A stretch of 64,000 nt of DNA from Pseudomonadota bacterium (GCA_030653935.1 JAURYL010000113.1:1-64000), one strand, 5' to 3'; counted from the stretch's first letter, positions 1-8,751 are shown. The notes: generated by a model from the letters alone, not told the origin. Numbers and translations: made by a program.

Positions 1-1462
1 ACGCGACCGGGTTGTCAATCCATGCCGCCCCGTTCCCCGCGCTCGCGGGGATGAACCGGGTGTCCCGATCCTGATCAAAGAGCACCCCGACCGTTCCCCG
101 CGCTCGCGGGGATGAACCGCAGATGATGAGCGCCACATCTGCCCATTGCAGCCCGTTCCCCGCGCTCGCGGGGATGAACCGACCATCCATCCGCCTTCCA
201 CCTTTGTGACCTTCCGTTCCCCGCGCTCGCGGGGATGAACCGTCTACAGCAGCGACCCGCGCGACCTGAGCAACCCGTTCCCCGCGCTCGCGGGGATGAA
301 CCGTGCCAACGATTGCCACTGACGCCAGCGGCAATCCGTTCCCCGCGCTCGCGGGGATGAACCGCGCGGATGGATACGCTCAATACCTATATTGAGCCGT
401 TCCCCGCGCTCGCGGGGATGAACCGGCCGGCCGTTAGTTCGCGGATGCGGACGTTGGCCGTTCCCCGCGCTCGCGGGGATGAACCGATAGAGCGCGACAA
501 CACAAGGGCCGCGCGGGACCGTTCCCCGCGCTCGCGGGGATGAACCGACCTGGAACGGCTGGTTAAAAGCCCGGAAACCCCGTTCCCCGCGCTCGCGGGG
601 ATGAACCGGCTGAGTTTGAAGGTTGCGTTCATGATCTTCTCCGTTCCCCGCGCTCGCGGGGATGAACCGACGCCATCCTACGCGCCTATTGTGCAAGCAA
701 ACCGTTCCCCGCGCTCGCGGGGATGAACCGGCATTATTCATGGCACCCGCCCCCGCAAATAACCGTTCCCCGCGCTCGCGGGGATGAACCGTGGCCACCC
801 TGGAAGCGAAACAGTTGGAGGCCCCGTTCCCCGCGCTCGCGGGGATGAACCGTACGTCAGCGACATCAACCGTGTGCCGTTCACCCGTTCCCCGCGCTCG
901 CGGGGATGAACCGCCGCCGAAATCGGTTTCATGGTCGCTGTGTTACCGTTCCCCGCGCTCGCGGGGATGAACCTATTACAGCCATCGTGAAGATTTATTG
1001 CAGGTTCCGTTCCCCGCGCTCGCGGGGATGAACCGCCTGACGAACGCTTACATGGACCAAGTACGTCCCGTTCCCCGCGCTCGCGGGGATGAACCGCCTA
1101 CCGCGATTGGTGTCGAGTTCCCGACGTACCGTTCCCCGCGCTCGCGGGGATGAACCGCACGTTTCGACGCTGGTCATGCAAGCGAGGCCCCGTTCCCCGC
1201 GCTCGCGGGGATGAACCGTAATCCTTCGCGTCGATGGTCAGGCAGATGTCCCGTTCCCCGCGCTCGCGGGGATGAACCGACCATCACAATCCAGGAAACC
1301 CCTGGACGCCGCCGTTCCCCGCGCTCGCGGGGATGAACCGAAACTCGACAAGCTCCAAGCCAGCGGCGCGGACCGTTCCCCGCGCTCGCGGGGATGAACC
1401 GCATGAGCTCCATGACTTTGCCGACCGATCTCCCCGTTCCCCGCGCTCGCGGGGATGAACCG
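1..1462 (+). CRISPR. Type I-E-like CRISPR array, 24 repeats, left end outside window
   Basis: Twenty-four copies of a 29-nt repeat (begins CCGTTCCCCGC, ends GGGGATGAACCG, with a CGCGCTCGCG hairpin core) recur every 61 bp from base 30 to 1462. Spacers are 32 nt, except one of 33 nt between repeats 2 and 3. Bases 1-29 are the end of a spacer, so the array continues to the left. All repeats are identical except the one ending at base 974, whose last base is T rather than G. The repeat belongs to the E. coli-type (I-E) class, in which the leader lies 5' of this orientation. The leader and any cas genes would therefore be left of the window. No two spacers match by eye. Confidence 0.97.
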
Positions 1463-1810
1463 GGCAGGCGAGACGCCTGCGCTACATACAGCCAACCATT
1501 CTCCGCGCTGGGGGCGATTCAAGCTGATGTGGAAACCCTGGTTGGCATGGCGGGGTGATCGTGAAATATCCGCCGTGGGAGCGGGCTTGCCCGCGATTGG
1601 CGACGCTTTGTATGCATCACCGTGGAATATCGCGGTGGGGGCGGGTTTGAAATCCGCCCCTACGGTGGGTCTCGTCATGCGGGGCAGCCGCCCTTGGCGT
1701 ACGGCTGCATTGGTTTGAATCGCATCCTGCGAACGCGGGGATGAACCGGGCAGGCGAGACGCCTGCTGCGCTACGTACAGCCAAGCGTTCTCCACGCGCG
1801 CGGGATGTCC
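1463..1810 (+). CRISPR. Degenerate trailer end of the array with duplicated spacer and split repeat
   Basis: After the last good repeat comes a 33-nt spacer-like stretch (1463-1495), then half a degraded repeat (CCATTCTCCGCGCT, 1496-1509). An interspersed element follows (about 1512-1725), then the other half (CGCGGGGATGAACCG, ending 1748). A second copy of the same spacer follows (1749-1784, with 3 extra bases and one substitution), then a last degraded repeat (about 1785-1810). Decay of repeats at the trailer end is normal. The split repeat and the duplicated spacer are not. Confidence 0.8.
1512..1725. repeat. Interspersed element, family A, copy 1, inside a CRISPR repeat
   Basis: About 215 bp with imperfect terminal inverted repeats (GGCGATTCAA at the left, TTGAATCGCATCC at the right). 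It contains internal palindromes such as GGGAGCGGGCTTGCCCGC and GGGGCGGGTTTGAAATCCGCCCC. A second copy of the same order and sequence lies at about 58071-58404. It has no convincing coding capacity; ORF 1455-1718 lies over it. Confidence 0.8.
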
Positions 1811-1838
1811 TTGGCGCCTGGCTGAATTCCGCTATTGA

Positions 1839-4800
1839 TTGCCATTAGTTCAATCGGGATATGCAAAAAGTGCTGTTCTGGTTGAAACTGCGCGTCTGAT
1901 GGATATCCGAAGACAAGCCCGTTTGATGATTGGTCTGGCCGGACGCTCGATTTGCTCGGGTTCGCCGTGGTCGGCGGGCCGGGTGTTGTTCTTGTTGGTC
2001 GCGGCCTGGCTGGTGTCGGGAGGGGTGTGCGCGGCGCCGGTGCCGGTTTTGATTGTGCATTCCTATAACCTGGAATATCCCTGGACCAAGCGGCAGCATG
2101 AGGGTTTTGTTCAGGCTTTGCGCGCGAACACGGCGGTGGACCCCGCGATTTCGACCGAGTCGCTGGATACCAAGCGCTATCCTTATGACGCGCGGTATGC
2201 CCGCACTTTCGCCGATTTTCTGCGCTTCAAGTACGCGGGTTTTCGCCCGTCGCTGATCTACGTGACGGATGACGATGCGTTGTTGTTCGCACGCGAGCAT
2301 CTCGCTGGGTTGTTTCCCGATAGCCCGGTATTTTTTTCCGGGGTGAATGATTTTTCCGTGCGCGCGTGGCTGGATCCGGCGCGGATGACCGGGGTGTTCG
2401 AGAAGAAGGAGATCGCGCCCAATCTGGCGCTGCTGCGGCAGTTGGATGCGGAGGCGCGGCGCATCGTTCTGGTGGGCGATGGCGGCGGTACTTATCGGTC
2501 GATCGAGCGGGAGGCGCGGCGGGATTTGGCGCGCTATCCGGAGATCGCGGCGACTTTTGTGGCGGCGCCGACGATTGAAACGTTGTTGGAGACCTTGCGC
2601 CGGCGGCCCGAGAAGTATCTGGTGCTGACGACCTTGGGTGGTTTGACCGACGCGGCGGGGCGGTTGCTGCCGTTGAAGGAGTCGATCAGTCGGATCGTGG
2701 CGCTGAACCGGTTCGTCATCCTGAGCATGGAGGATGTCTATCAGTTCGATGGGGTGCTGGGTGGTTTTGTCACCAGCGGCGAGCGCCAGGGGGAAAGCGC
2801 GGCGGCGCTGGCTCTGGCTTTTTTGCGTGGCGCGCCGCTGCCAAGCATTGCGCCGCAATTGCTCAGCCCGAATCACTATCTGATCGACGCCCGCGAGTTG
2901 GCGCGTAATGGTTTGGTTTTGCCGGCGCGGTTGCCGGGGGCGGTGGTGGTGGTGAATCAGCCATCGGGATTCATCGACCGCCATCGTGAGTCGTTGTTGT
3001 TGGCGATCTATCTGCTTGCCGCCGCGCTGTTCGTGGTGGTGCTTGCCAGTCTCTGGGTGGCGACGCGGAATAATCGCGAGTTGCGGTCGCGCGCGCTTCG
3101 GATCGAGGCGCAGTCGGCGTCCTTGCGTGAGAGTGAGGCGACTTATCGGGCTTTGTTCGAGGCTTCGGTCGATGCGCTGTATCTGCTTGACCCGGAGTCC
3201 GGGTTATTTGTCGATTGCAACGAGGCGGTGTTGCGCTTGCATGGACTCGATAGCCGCGAGCAGCTCATCGGTCGCACGCCGGAGAGCCTTTCGCCGGAAT
3301 TCCAGGCCAATGGCGCGTGTTCAAAAGACTTGGCGAATGCATACATTCAGCAGGCCTTCACAACGGGTTCGGCCACTTTCGAGTGGGTGCATTGCGCGTC
3401 CGACGGCTCGTCGTTCCCCGTGTTGGTGTCGCTGTGCGCGTTCTGGTTGAAGGGCAAGAAGCTCATCCTCGCCATCGCCCGCGATATCAGCGCGCAGAAA
3501 TCCGCCGAGGCGGAGTTGCGGGTCGCTGCAATCGCGTTCGAGTCGCAGGAGGCGATCATCATCGCCGATGAGAACAAGCTGATTCAGCGGGTCAATCCGG
3601 CGTTCACCAAGGTCACCGGTTATGCCGCCGCCGAGGTGATCGGGCGCACGCCTGAGGTGTTGAAATCCGGTCGCCAGGATTCGGCCTATTACCAGGCGAT
3701 GTGGAGCGCGGTGCGGGAACATGGCGAGTGGCGGGGCGAGATATGGAACCGGCGCAAGAGTGGGGATGTTTACCCGGAATGGCTGACGATTACGGCGGTC
3801 AAGGATGCGGCCGGCAAGGTGGTCAATTATGTCGGCATGTTCCAGGACATCACCGAGCGCAAGCTGGCGGAGGAGAAGATCCGCAATCTGGCGTTCTATG
3901 ATGCTTTGACCCAGTTGCCGAACCGGCGCCTGTTGCTGGATCGCTTGCACCAGGCCATTGCCATCGGCAGTCGCGGCAGGCATCACGGCGCGTTGTTGTT
4001 CATCGATCTGGATAATTTCAAGCTGCTCAACGATACCCAGGGCCATGACATCGGCGATCTGCTCCTGATCCAGGTGGCGCAACGCTTGCAGGCTTGCGTG
4101 CGTGAGGGCGATACCGTTTCCCGCCTGGGCGGCGATGAGTTCGTGGTGATGTTGGAGAATCTGGACGAGTCGCCGGCCGAGGCCGCCAATCAGGCGGAAA
4201 CGGTGGCCGTGAAAGTCCTTGAGTTGCTGAATCTGCCTTATGAACTCGGCGTGATCGAGCACCACGGCACGCCCAGCATCGGCGTCGCCCTGTTCCGCGA
4301 CAAGTCCGACGCGGTGGCCGATCCGTTGAAGCGGGCGGATCTGGCCATGTATCAGGCCAAGGCCGGGGGTCGCAACACCATTCGGTTTTTTGATCCCGCC
4401 ATGCAGGCGGCGGTGGAGGCCCGTTCGCACCTGGAGGCGGAGTTGCGGCGCGCCATTCCGCGCGGTGAATTCATCCTGCGCTGGCAGCCGCAGGTGGCGC
4501 CCGACGGGCGGGTGACCGGGGTGGAAGCGCTGGTGCGCTGGCTACATCCGGAACGCGGTCTGATCGCGCCGCAATACTTTATCGCGCTTGCCGAAGAAAC
4601 CGGCCTGATCATCCCGATTGGCTTGCAGGTGCTGCAACAGGCCTGCGAGCAATTCAAGATCTGGGCCGGCAGGGTGGATAGCGCGCATCTGAGCATTTCG
4701 GTCAACGTCAGCGCCCGCCAGTTTCACCACCCGGATTTCATCGATATGGTGGAGGCGGCGTTGGACGCGGCCCAGGCCGATGGCCACGGTCTGGTGCTGG

Positions 4801-5210
4801 AGATCACGGAAAGTCTGTTGCTGGAAAATGTGGATGAGGTCGTGCTCAGGATGCATGCGCTGAAGGCGCGCGGATTGCGCTTTTCCATTGATGATTTCGG
4901 TACCGGCTATTCCTCCCTGTCTTATCTGAAGCGGCTGCCGCTGGACGAGCTAAAGATCGACCGCTCCTTCGTCGAGGATATCGAGCACGATGCCAACGCC
5001 GCCGCCATCTGCGCCGCTTTCATCAGCCTGACGCACATCCTCGGCTTGAAGGTGGTGGCGGAGGGCGTGGAGACCGAAGCACAACGTCACCTGCTGTCCA
5101 GCGTCCATCGTTGCGACACCTTGCAGGGCTATCTATTCGGAAAGCCGATGTCGGCGATAGAGATCGACAGGATGTTGCGCGATAGGGAAATCGAGATGGC
5201 TCGGGCATAA
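1839..5210 (+). CDS. Membrane sensor protein: periplasmic ABC-substrate-binding-like domain, PAS-PAS-GGDEF-EAL
   Basis: This is a c-di-GMP signalling protein of up to 1123 residues. A signal-type hydrophobic segment (about 45-66) leads to a periplasmic domain (about 67-380) resembling ABC-transporter substrate-binding sensors. A transmembrane helix (about 385-407), two PAS domains (about 430-550 and 555-680), GGDEF (RLGGDEF near 762) and EAL follow. The EAL domain has EALVRW, NVSARQF, ITESLLL, DDFGTGYSSL and VAEGVE. Both catalytic signatures look intact, so synthesis and hydrolysis of c-di-GMP are both possible. The tracked start is TTG at 1839. ATG at 1899 or 1926 is more likely, but neither has a clear ribosome site. 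The ligand is not evident. The gene stands alone and converges on the tRNA. Confidence 0.9.
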   Translation: MPLVQSGYAKSAVLVETARLMDIRRQARLMIGLAGRSICSGSPWSAGRVLFLLVAAWLVSGGVCAAPVPVLIVHSYNLEYPWTKRQHEGFVQALRANTAVDPAISTESLDTKRYPYDARYARTFADFLRFKYAGFRPSLIYVTDDDALLFAREHLAGLFPDSPVFFSGVNDFSVRAWLDPARMTGVFEKKEIAPNLALLRQLDAEARRIVLVGDGGGTYRSIEREARRDLARYPEIAATFVAAPTIETLLETLRRRPEKYLVLTTLGGLTDAAGRLLPLKESISRIVALNRFVILSMEDVYQFDGVLGGFVTSGERQGESAAALALAFLRGAPLPSIAPQLLSPNHYLIDARELARNGLVLPARLPGAVVVVNQPSGFIDRHRESLLLAIYLLAAALFVVVLASLWVATRNNRELRSRALRIEAQSASLRESEATYRALFEASVDALYLLDPESGLFVDCNEAVLRLHGLDSREQLIGRTPESLSPEFQANGACSKDLANAYIQQAFTTGSATFEWVHCASDGSSFPVLVSLCAFWLKGKKLILAIARDISAQKSAEAELRVAAIAFESQEAIIIADENKLIQRVNPAFTKVTGYAAAEVIGRTPEVLKSGRQDSAYYQAMWSAVREHGEWRGEIWNRRKSGDVYPEWLTITAVKDAAGKVVNYVGMFQDITERKLAEEKIRNLAFYDALTQLPNRRLLLDRLHQAIAIGSRGRHHGALLFIDLDNFKLLNDTQGHDIGDLLLIQVAQRLQACVREGDTVSRLGGDEFVVMLENLDESPAEAANQAETVAVKVLELLNLPYELGVIEHHGTPSIGVALFRDKSDAVADPLKRADLAMYQAKAGGRNTIRFFDPAMQAAVEARSHLEAELRRAIPRGEFILRWQPQVAPDGRVTGVEALVRWLHPERGLIAPQYFIALAEETGLIIPIGLQVLQQACEQFKIWAGRVDSAHLSISVNVSARQFHHPDFIDMVEAALDAAQADGHGLVLEITESLLLENVDEVVLRMHALKARGLRFSIDDFGTGYSSLSYLKRLPLDELKIDRSFVEDIEHDANAAAICAAFISLTHILGLKVVAEGVETEAQRHLLSSVHRCDTLQGYLFGKPMSAIEIDRMLRDREIEMARA

Positions 5211-5300
5211 GCCGTCAAAGCATGCTCGAACGGGTGGCGTGATACCATGCGGCCCGTCCAGCGCGAGAACGGGAAAACCAGATGAAGTCGAACAGGAATG

Positions 5301-5340
5301 AAAAAAGCCGGCGTTGTCGTGAAGACAAGCCGGCTTTTTG
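5301..5340. terminator. Bidirectional rho-independent terminator
   Basis: A stem of AGCCGGC-TTGTC pairing with GACAA-GCCGGCT is flanked by A6 on the left and T5 on the right. It can therefore work in both directions. It sits between the GGDEF/EAL gene (+) and the tRNA (-), which converge. Confidence 0.9.
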
Positions 5341-5347
5341 TTTGACT

Positions 5348-5434
5348 TGGTGCCCAGGAGAGGACTCGAACCTCCACGCCCTTGCGAGCGCTAGGACCTG
5401 AACCTAGTGCGTCTACCAATTCCGCCACCTGGGC
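5348..5434 (-). tRNA. tRNA-Leu (anticodon CAG)
   Basis: An 87-nt class II tRNA on the minus strand. The acceptor arm GCCCAGG pairs with CCTGGGC, followed by discriminator A and encoded CCA (TGGT on the plus strand at 5348-5351). The anticodon stem-loop is CTAGG-TTCAGGT-CCTAG, giving anticodon CAG. A long variable arm and a T loop GGTTCGAGTCC are present. The ORF-track start for rnr at 5382 runs through this gene and is rejected. Confidence 0.97.
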
Positions 5435-5447
5435 CAAGAAGCCGCGC

Positions 5448-5475
5448 ATTCTACTGACCATTAAATTTATGTCAA
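5448..5475 (-). promoter_or_regulatory. Sigma70 promoter of tRNA-Leu, overlapping the rnr start codon
   Basis: Read on the minus strand: TTGACA (5475-5470), 16-nt spacer, TAGAAT (5453-5448). The tRNA 5' end is 14 nt downstream of the -10 box. The -35 box shares bases with the ATG of rnr on the other strand. Confidence 0.85.
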
Positions 5476-7943
5476 CGAAAAAAACATCCGCCAAAACCGA
5501 ACAAGTTACGCCCGCCACGCCCGCTAAATCTTCGCGGCCTCGTGCCGGCGCCAGGGCGAAACAGCCCGTCGCTCAACTCCTGGATACGCCGTCCATGCCG
5601 CCACCGACCGCGCCACCGATGACGACACCGATCGCGCCACCGGCGAAGTCGTCCGCGAAGCCGCCCCGGCGTGGCCAGAAGGCCTTGCGCTGGCAAGACC
5701 CGTTCCTGGAACGTGAGCGCGCCAAATATGGCCACGCCATGCCGAGTAGGGAGTTCATCCTGCAACTGGTGATCGAGGCGCCCGGCCCGGTCGAGGCCGA
5801 TGAATTCGCCGTGCGACTGGGCTTGGAGGCGGACGAGATGGATGCCTTCATGATCCGTCTGCGCGCCATGCAGCGAGACGGCCAGATCATGCTCAACCGC
5901 CGTGGCGCCCTGTGCCTGCCGGAGAAGATCGAGGTGAAGGCCGGTCGCGTCGACGGCCATGCCGATGGTTTCGGCTTCTTCATCCCGGACGACAAGTCGG
6001 GCGACATGTTCCTGCATGAGAAAGAGATGCGCGGCCTGCTCCACGGCGACCGCGTGATGGTGCGCGAACATGGCCTGGACCGGCGTGGGCGCAAGGAAGG
6101 CAAGGTGGTGGAGGTTCTGGAACGGGCCAATACCCATCTGGTGGGGCGCCTTTACCGGGAACGCGGCTACCAGTGGGTGGTGGCGGAGAACAAGCGCATC
6201 AGCCAGGACATCCTGGTGCCCGACCATCAGGATATGGGCGCTTCCAACGGCAATGTGGTGATGGTGGAGGTCGTTGATCAGCCGACCAAGCACGCGCCGC
6301 CGGTGGGCAAGGTCATCCAGATTCTGGGCAACTATGCCGATCCCGGCATGGAAATCGAGATTGCCCTGCGCAAACACGATCTGCCGAACGCGTTTTCCGA
6401 CGACGTCCTGGCGCAGGCCAAGAAGTTGCCCAAAGGCGTGCTGAAAAAAGACCTGGGCGCCGACCGCGAAGACGTTCGCAAATTGCCGCTGGTGACCATC
6501 GATGGCGAGGATGCCCGCGACTTCGACGATGCCGTGTATTGCCAGCCGGAAGGGCGCGGTTTCCGCCTCTGGGTGGCGATCGCCGATGTTTCCCACTATG
6601 TCCAGCCGGGTTCGCCACTGGATGTGTCGGCGCTGGAACGCGGCACCTCGGTGTATTTCCCGCGCCGGGTGATTCCCATGCTGCCGGAGGAACTCTCCAA
6701 CGGCCTGTGCTCGCTCAATCCCGAGGTTGACCGTCTGTGTATGGTCTGCGAGATGGAGATTTCCAGCTTCGGCAACATCAAGAAGCACCGCTTCTACCCG
6801 GCGGTGATGCACTCCAAGGCGCGCCTGACCTACAACCAGGTCTGGGACTGGCTTGAAGCCGGCGAGGCGCCCGAAGACAAGGCCTGGGCGCTGCCGCATC
6901 TGCAAAATCTCTACAAGTTGTTCAAGGTGTTGTTGAAGGCGCGTGGCAAGCGTGGTGCCATCGACTTCGAAACGGTGGAAACCAAGATGCTGTTCGATGA
7001 ACACGACAAGATCGAACGCATCGTCGCCACCACCCGCAACGACGCGCACCGCTTGATCGAGGAATGCATGCTGGCGGCCAACGTCTGTGCCTCCGAATTC
7101 CTGCAGAAGAAGAAGCATCCCGCCCTGTATCGGGTGCACGAAGGGCCGACGCCGGAGAAACTGAAGGCGTTGCAGGCATTCCTCGCCGAATTCGGCTTCT
7201 TCATCACCGGCGGCGACGATCCGCACGCCAAGGATTACGCGGAGTTGTTGCTCAAGTTGAAGGGGCGCCCCGACGAGCAGTTGCTGCAAACCGTGCTGCT
7301 GCGTTCACTGCGCCAGGCCGTCTACAGCCCGGAGAATGCCGGCCATTTCGGCCTGGCTTATGAGGCCTACACCCACTTCACCTCACCGATCCGCCGCTAT
7401 CCCGACCTGCTGGTACACCGCGCGATCAAGGCCTGTCTGAAGGGTGAGGTCTACAACCCCGGAAAATGGGAAGACATCGGCGGCCAATGCTCGAAGAACG
7501 AGCGTCGCGCTGACGATGCCACCCGCGACGTGGTGGCCTGGCTCAAGTGCTACTACATGCAGGACAAGGTCGGCGAGGAGTTCGACGGCGTCATTTCCGC
7601 CGCCGTCAGTTTCGGCATGTTCGTGGCCTTGAACGAAGTGTTCGTGGAAGGCCTGGTGCACGTCACCGAACTCGGCCAGGACTACTTCCACTTCGACGCC
7701 GCCCGCCACCAGATGCTGGGCGAGCGCACCGGCAAACGCTTCCGCTTGGGCGACAAGGTGCGCGTTAAAGTTGCGCGCGTCGATCTGGAAACCACCCGCA
7801 TCGACTTCTCTCTGGTGGACAATGCCGCCGTCCCCGCCTCCTCCCCGAAGGGGCGCACGAAGCCCCCCTCGCCCGCGGGCGGGAGAGGGGCTGGGGGTGA
7901 GGGGAATTCCACGCCATCGTCCAAGAAAGCCCGAAAGAAATGA
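5469..7943 (+). CDS. rnr: Ribonuclease R
   Basis: A 3'-5' exoribonuclease that degrades structured RNA and acts in rRNA/tRNA quality control (family knowledge). With the start at ATG 5469 (MSTKKTSAK) the protein has 824 residues. It has an Ala/Pro-rich N-terminal tail to about residue 75, a winged-helix region (PSREFILQLV), cold-shock domains, and the RNB catalytic domain with DGEDARDFDDAVYC near 345. A C-terminal S1 domain and a basic tail follow. The track start at 5382 lies inside the tRNA and is not used. The last ~30 residues include SPAGGRGAGGEG, translated from a dispersed palindrome. It overlaps rlmB by ATGA. Confidence 0.95.
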   Translation: MSTKKTSAKTEQVTPATPAKSSRPRAGARAKQPVAQLLDTPSMPPPTAPPMTTPIAPPAKSSAKPPRRGQKALRWQDPFLERERAKYGHAMPSREFILQLVIEAPGPVEADEFAVRLGLEADEMDAFMIRLRAMQRDGQIMLNRRGALCLPEKIEVKAGRVDGHADGFGFFIPDDKSGDMFLHEKEMRGLLHGDRVMVREHGLDRRGRKEGKVVEVLERANTHLVGRLYRERGYQWVVAENKRISQDILVPDHQDMGASNGNVVMVEVVDQPTKHAPPVGKVIQILGNYADPGMEIEIALRKHDLPNAFSDDVLAQAKKLPKGVLKKDLGADREDVRKLPLVTIDGEDARDFDDAVYCQPEGRGFRLWVAIADVSHYVQPGSPLDVSALERGTSVYFPRRVIPMLPEELSNGLCSLNPEVDRLCMVCEMEISSFGNIKKHRFYPAVMHSKARLTYNQVWDWLEAGEAPEDKAWALPHLQNLYKLFKVLLKARGKRGAIDFETVETKMLFDEHDKIERIVATTRNDAHRLIEECMLAANVCASEFLQKKKHPALYRVHEGPTPEKLKALQAFLAEFGFFITGGDDPHAKDYAELLLKLKGRPDEQLLQTVLLRSLRQAVYSPENAGHFGLAYEAYTHFTSPIRRYPDLLVHRAIKACLKGEVYNPGKWEDIGGQCSKNERRADDATRDVVAWLKCYYMQDKVGEEFDGVISAAVSFGMFVALNEVFVEGLVHVTELGQDYFHFDAARHQMLGERTGKRFRLGDKVRVKVARVDLETTRIDFSLVDNAAVPASSPKGRTKPPSPAGGRGAGGEGNSTPSSKKARKK
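7864..7905. repeat. Dispersed palindrome inside the 3' end of rnr
   Basis: CCCCTCGCCCGC-GGGCGGGAGAGGGG followed by CTGGGGGTGAGGGGA is a palindrome of a kind common in proteobacterial intergenic DNA. Here it is translated in frame as part of the RNase R tail. Confidence 0.65.
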
Positions 7944-8686
7944 GCCAAAGAGTCCTGATCCACGGTTTCCATGCCGTCACCGCGCGTCTGCGCCACCACC
8001 CGGAAAGCATCCAGGTCATCTACATGGATGAAAGCCGGCGCGACCGCCGCGCCAAGGACCTGGTCAAGGTCGCCGAGGACAAGAACGTGCGCGTGGTCAT
8101 GGCCAACGGCGCCCGCGTCGACGAAATGGCGCGCGGCAAGTCGCAAGGCGTGGTCGCCCAGGCCAGCCAGATCGAACTCGCCCGCGACCTCGACGAGGTG
8201 CTGGACGACCTGAGCGAACCGGCGCTGTTGATGGTGCTAGATGGGGTAACCGATCCACACAATCTGGGTGCCTGTCTGCGTAGCGCCGATGCCTTCGGCG
8301 TGCATGCCGTGCTGGCGCCCAAGGATCGTTCCGCCGGCCTCTCGGCGGTGGCGATGAAGGCGGCCAGCGGCGCGGCGGACTCGATTCCTTACCTGACCGT
8401 CACCAACCTGGCGCGGATTCTGCGCGACCTGAAGGATCGCGGCATTCTCATCATCGGCACCGACGACGAAGCGCCCGCCAGCCTGATGGACGCCGACTTC
8501 ACCAGTGCCGCCGCCCTGGTGCTGGGCGCGGAAGGCGCCGGTATGCGCCGGTTGACGAAGGAGCATTGCGACGTCCTGGTCAGCATCCCGATGTTCGGCC
8601 AGGTAGAAAGCCTCAACGTCTCGGTTTCCGCCGGGGTGTGCCTGTATGAAGCGCGCCGGCAAAGGACGCTGGCTGGGAAAAGGTAG
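7940..8686 (+). CDS. rlmB: 23S rRNA (guanosine(2251)-2'-O)-methyltransferase RlmB
   Basis: A SPOUT-class methyltransferase that 2'-O-methylates G2251 of 23S rRNA with SAM. The 248 residues match family length. The N-terminal substrate-binding domain covers about 1-75. SPOUT motifs are TDPHNLGACLRSADAFG (motif 1), LGAEGAGMRRL (motif 2) and SIPMFGQVESLNVSVSAG (motif 3, knot). The start ATG overlaps the rnr stop (ATGA), giving the translationally coupled rnr-rlmB pair typical of beta- and gammaproteobacteria. Its TAG stop lies within the first bases of a palindromic repeat. Confidence 0.96.
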   Translation: MSQRVLIHGFHAVTARLRHHPESIQVIYMDESRRDRRAKDLVKVAEDKNVRVVMANGARVDEMARGKSQGVVAQASQIELARDLDEVLDDLSEPALLMVLDGVTDPHNLGACLRSADAFGVHAVLAPKDRSAGLSAVAMKAASGAADSIPYLTVTNLARILRDLKDRGILIIGTDDEAPASLMDADFTSAAALVLGAEGAGMRRLTKEHCDVLVSIPMFGQVESLNVSVSAGVCLYEARRQRTLAGKR

Positions 8687-8738
8687 CGCCGGCTTCCAGC
8701 CGGCAGATTTAAAGACGCCGGCTGGAAGCCGGCGCTAC
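8683..8738. repeat. Palindromic repeat, family D (GTAGCGCCGGC...)
   Basis: GTAGCGCCGGCTTCCAGCCGGC and its inverse GCCGGCTGGAAGCCGGCGCTAC are separated by a short AT-rich loop. Other family D copies lie at 17589-17743 and 31720-31761. This copy supplies the rlmB stop codon. Confidence 0.85.
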
Positions 8739-8751
8739 GGGAATACCGCGC

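Noticed and set aside
1455-1718. 87-aa plus-strand ORF after the CRISPR array
   Set aside because: It covers the family A repeat and reads through its palindromes. The second copy of the element is coding-incompatible.
75-1795. ORFs with recurring RERGER, GSSPRARGT and FIPASAGNG (75-383, 244-798, 387-632, 738-932, 995-1177, 1174-1413, 1238-1795)
   Set aside because: They are translations of CRISPR repeats on the minus strand.
1845-2984. 379-aa minus-strand ORF (and similar long antisense ORFs such as 3321-4430, 5472-7289, 15113-16438, 31756-33039)
   Set aside because: Arg/Gln/His-rich shadows of well-supported genes in GC-rich DNA, with no family resemblance.
5382-5468. ORF-track start for RNase R at 5382
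   Set aside because: It lies inside the tRNA-Leu gene. ATG 5469 gives a normal RNase R N-terminus.
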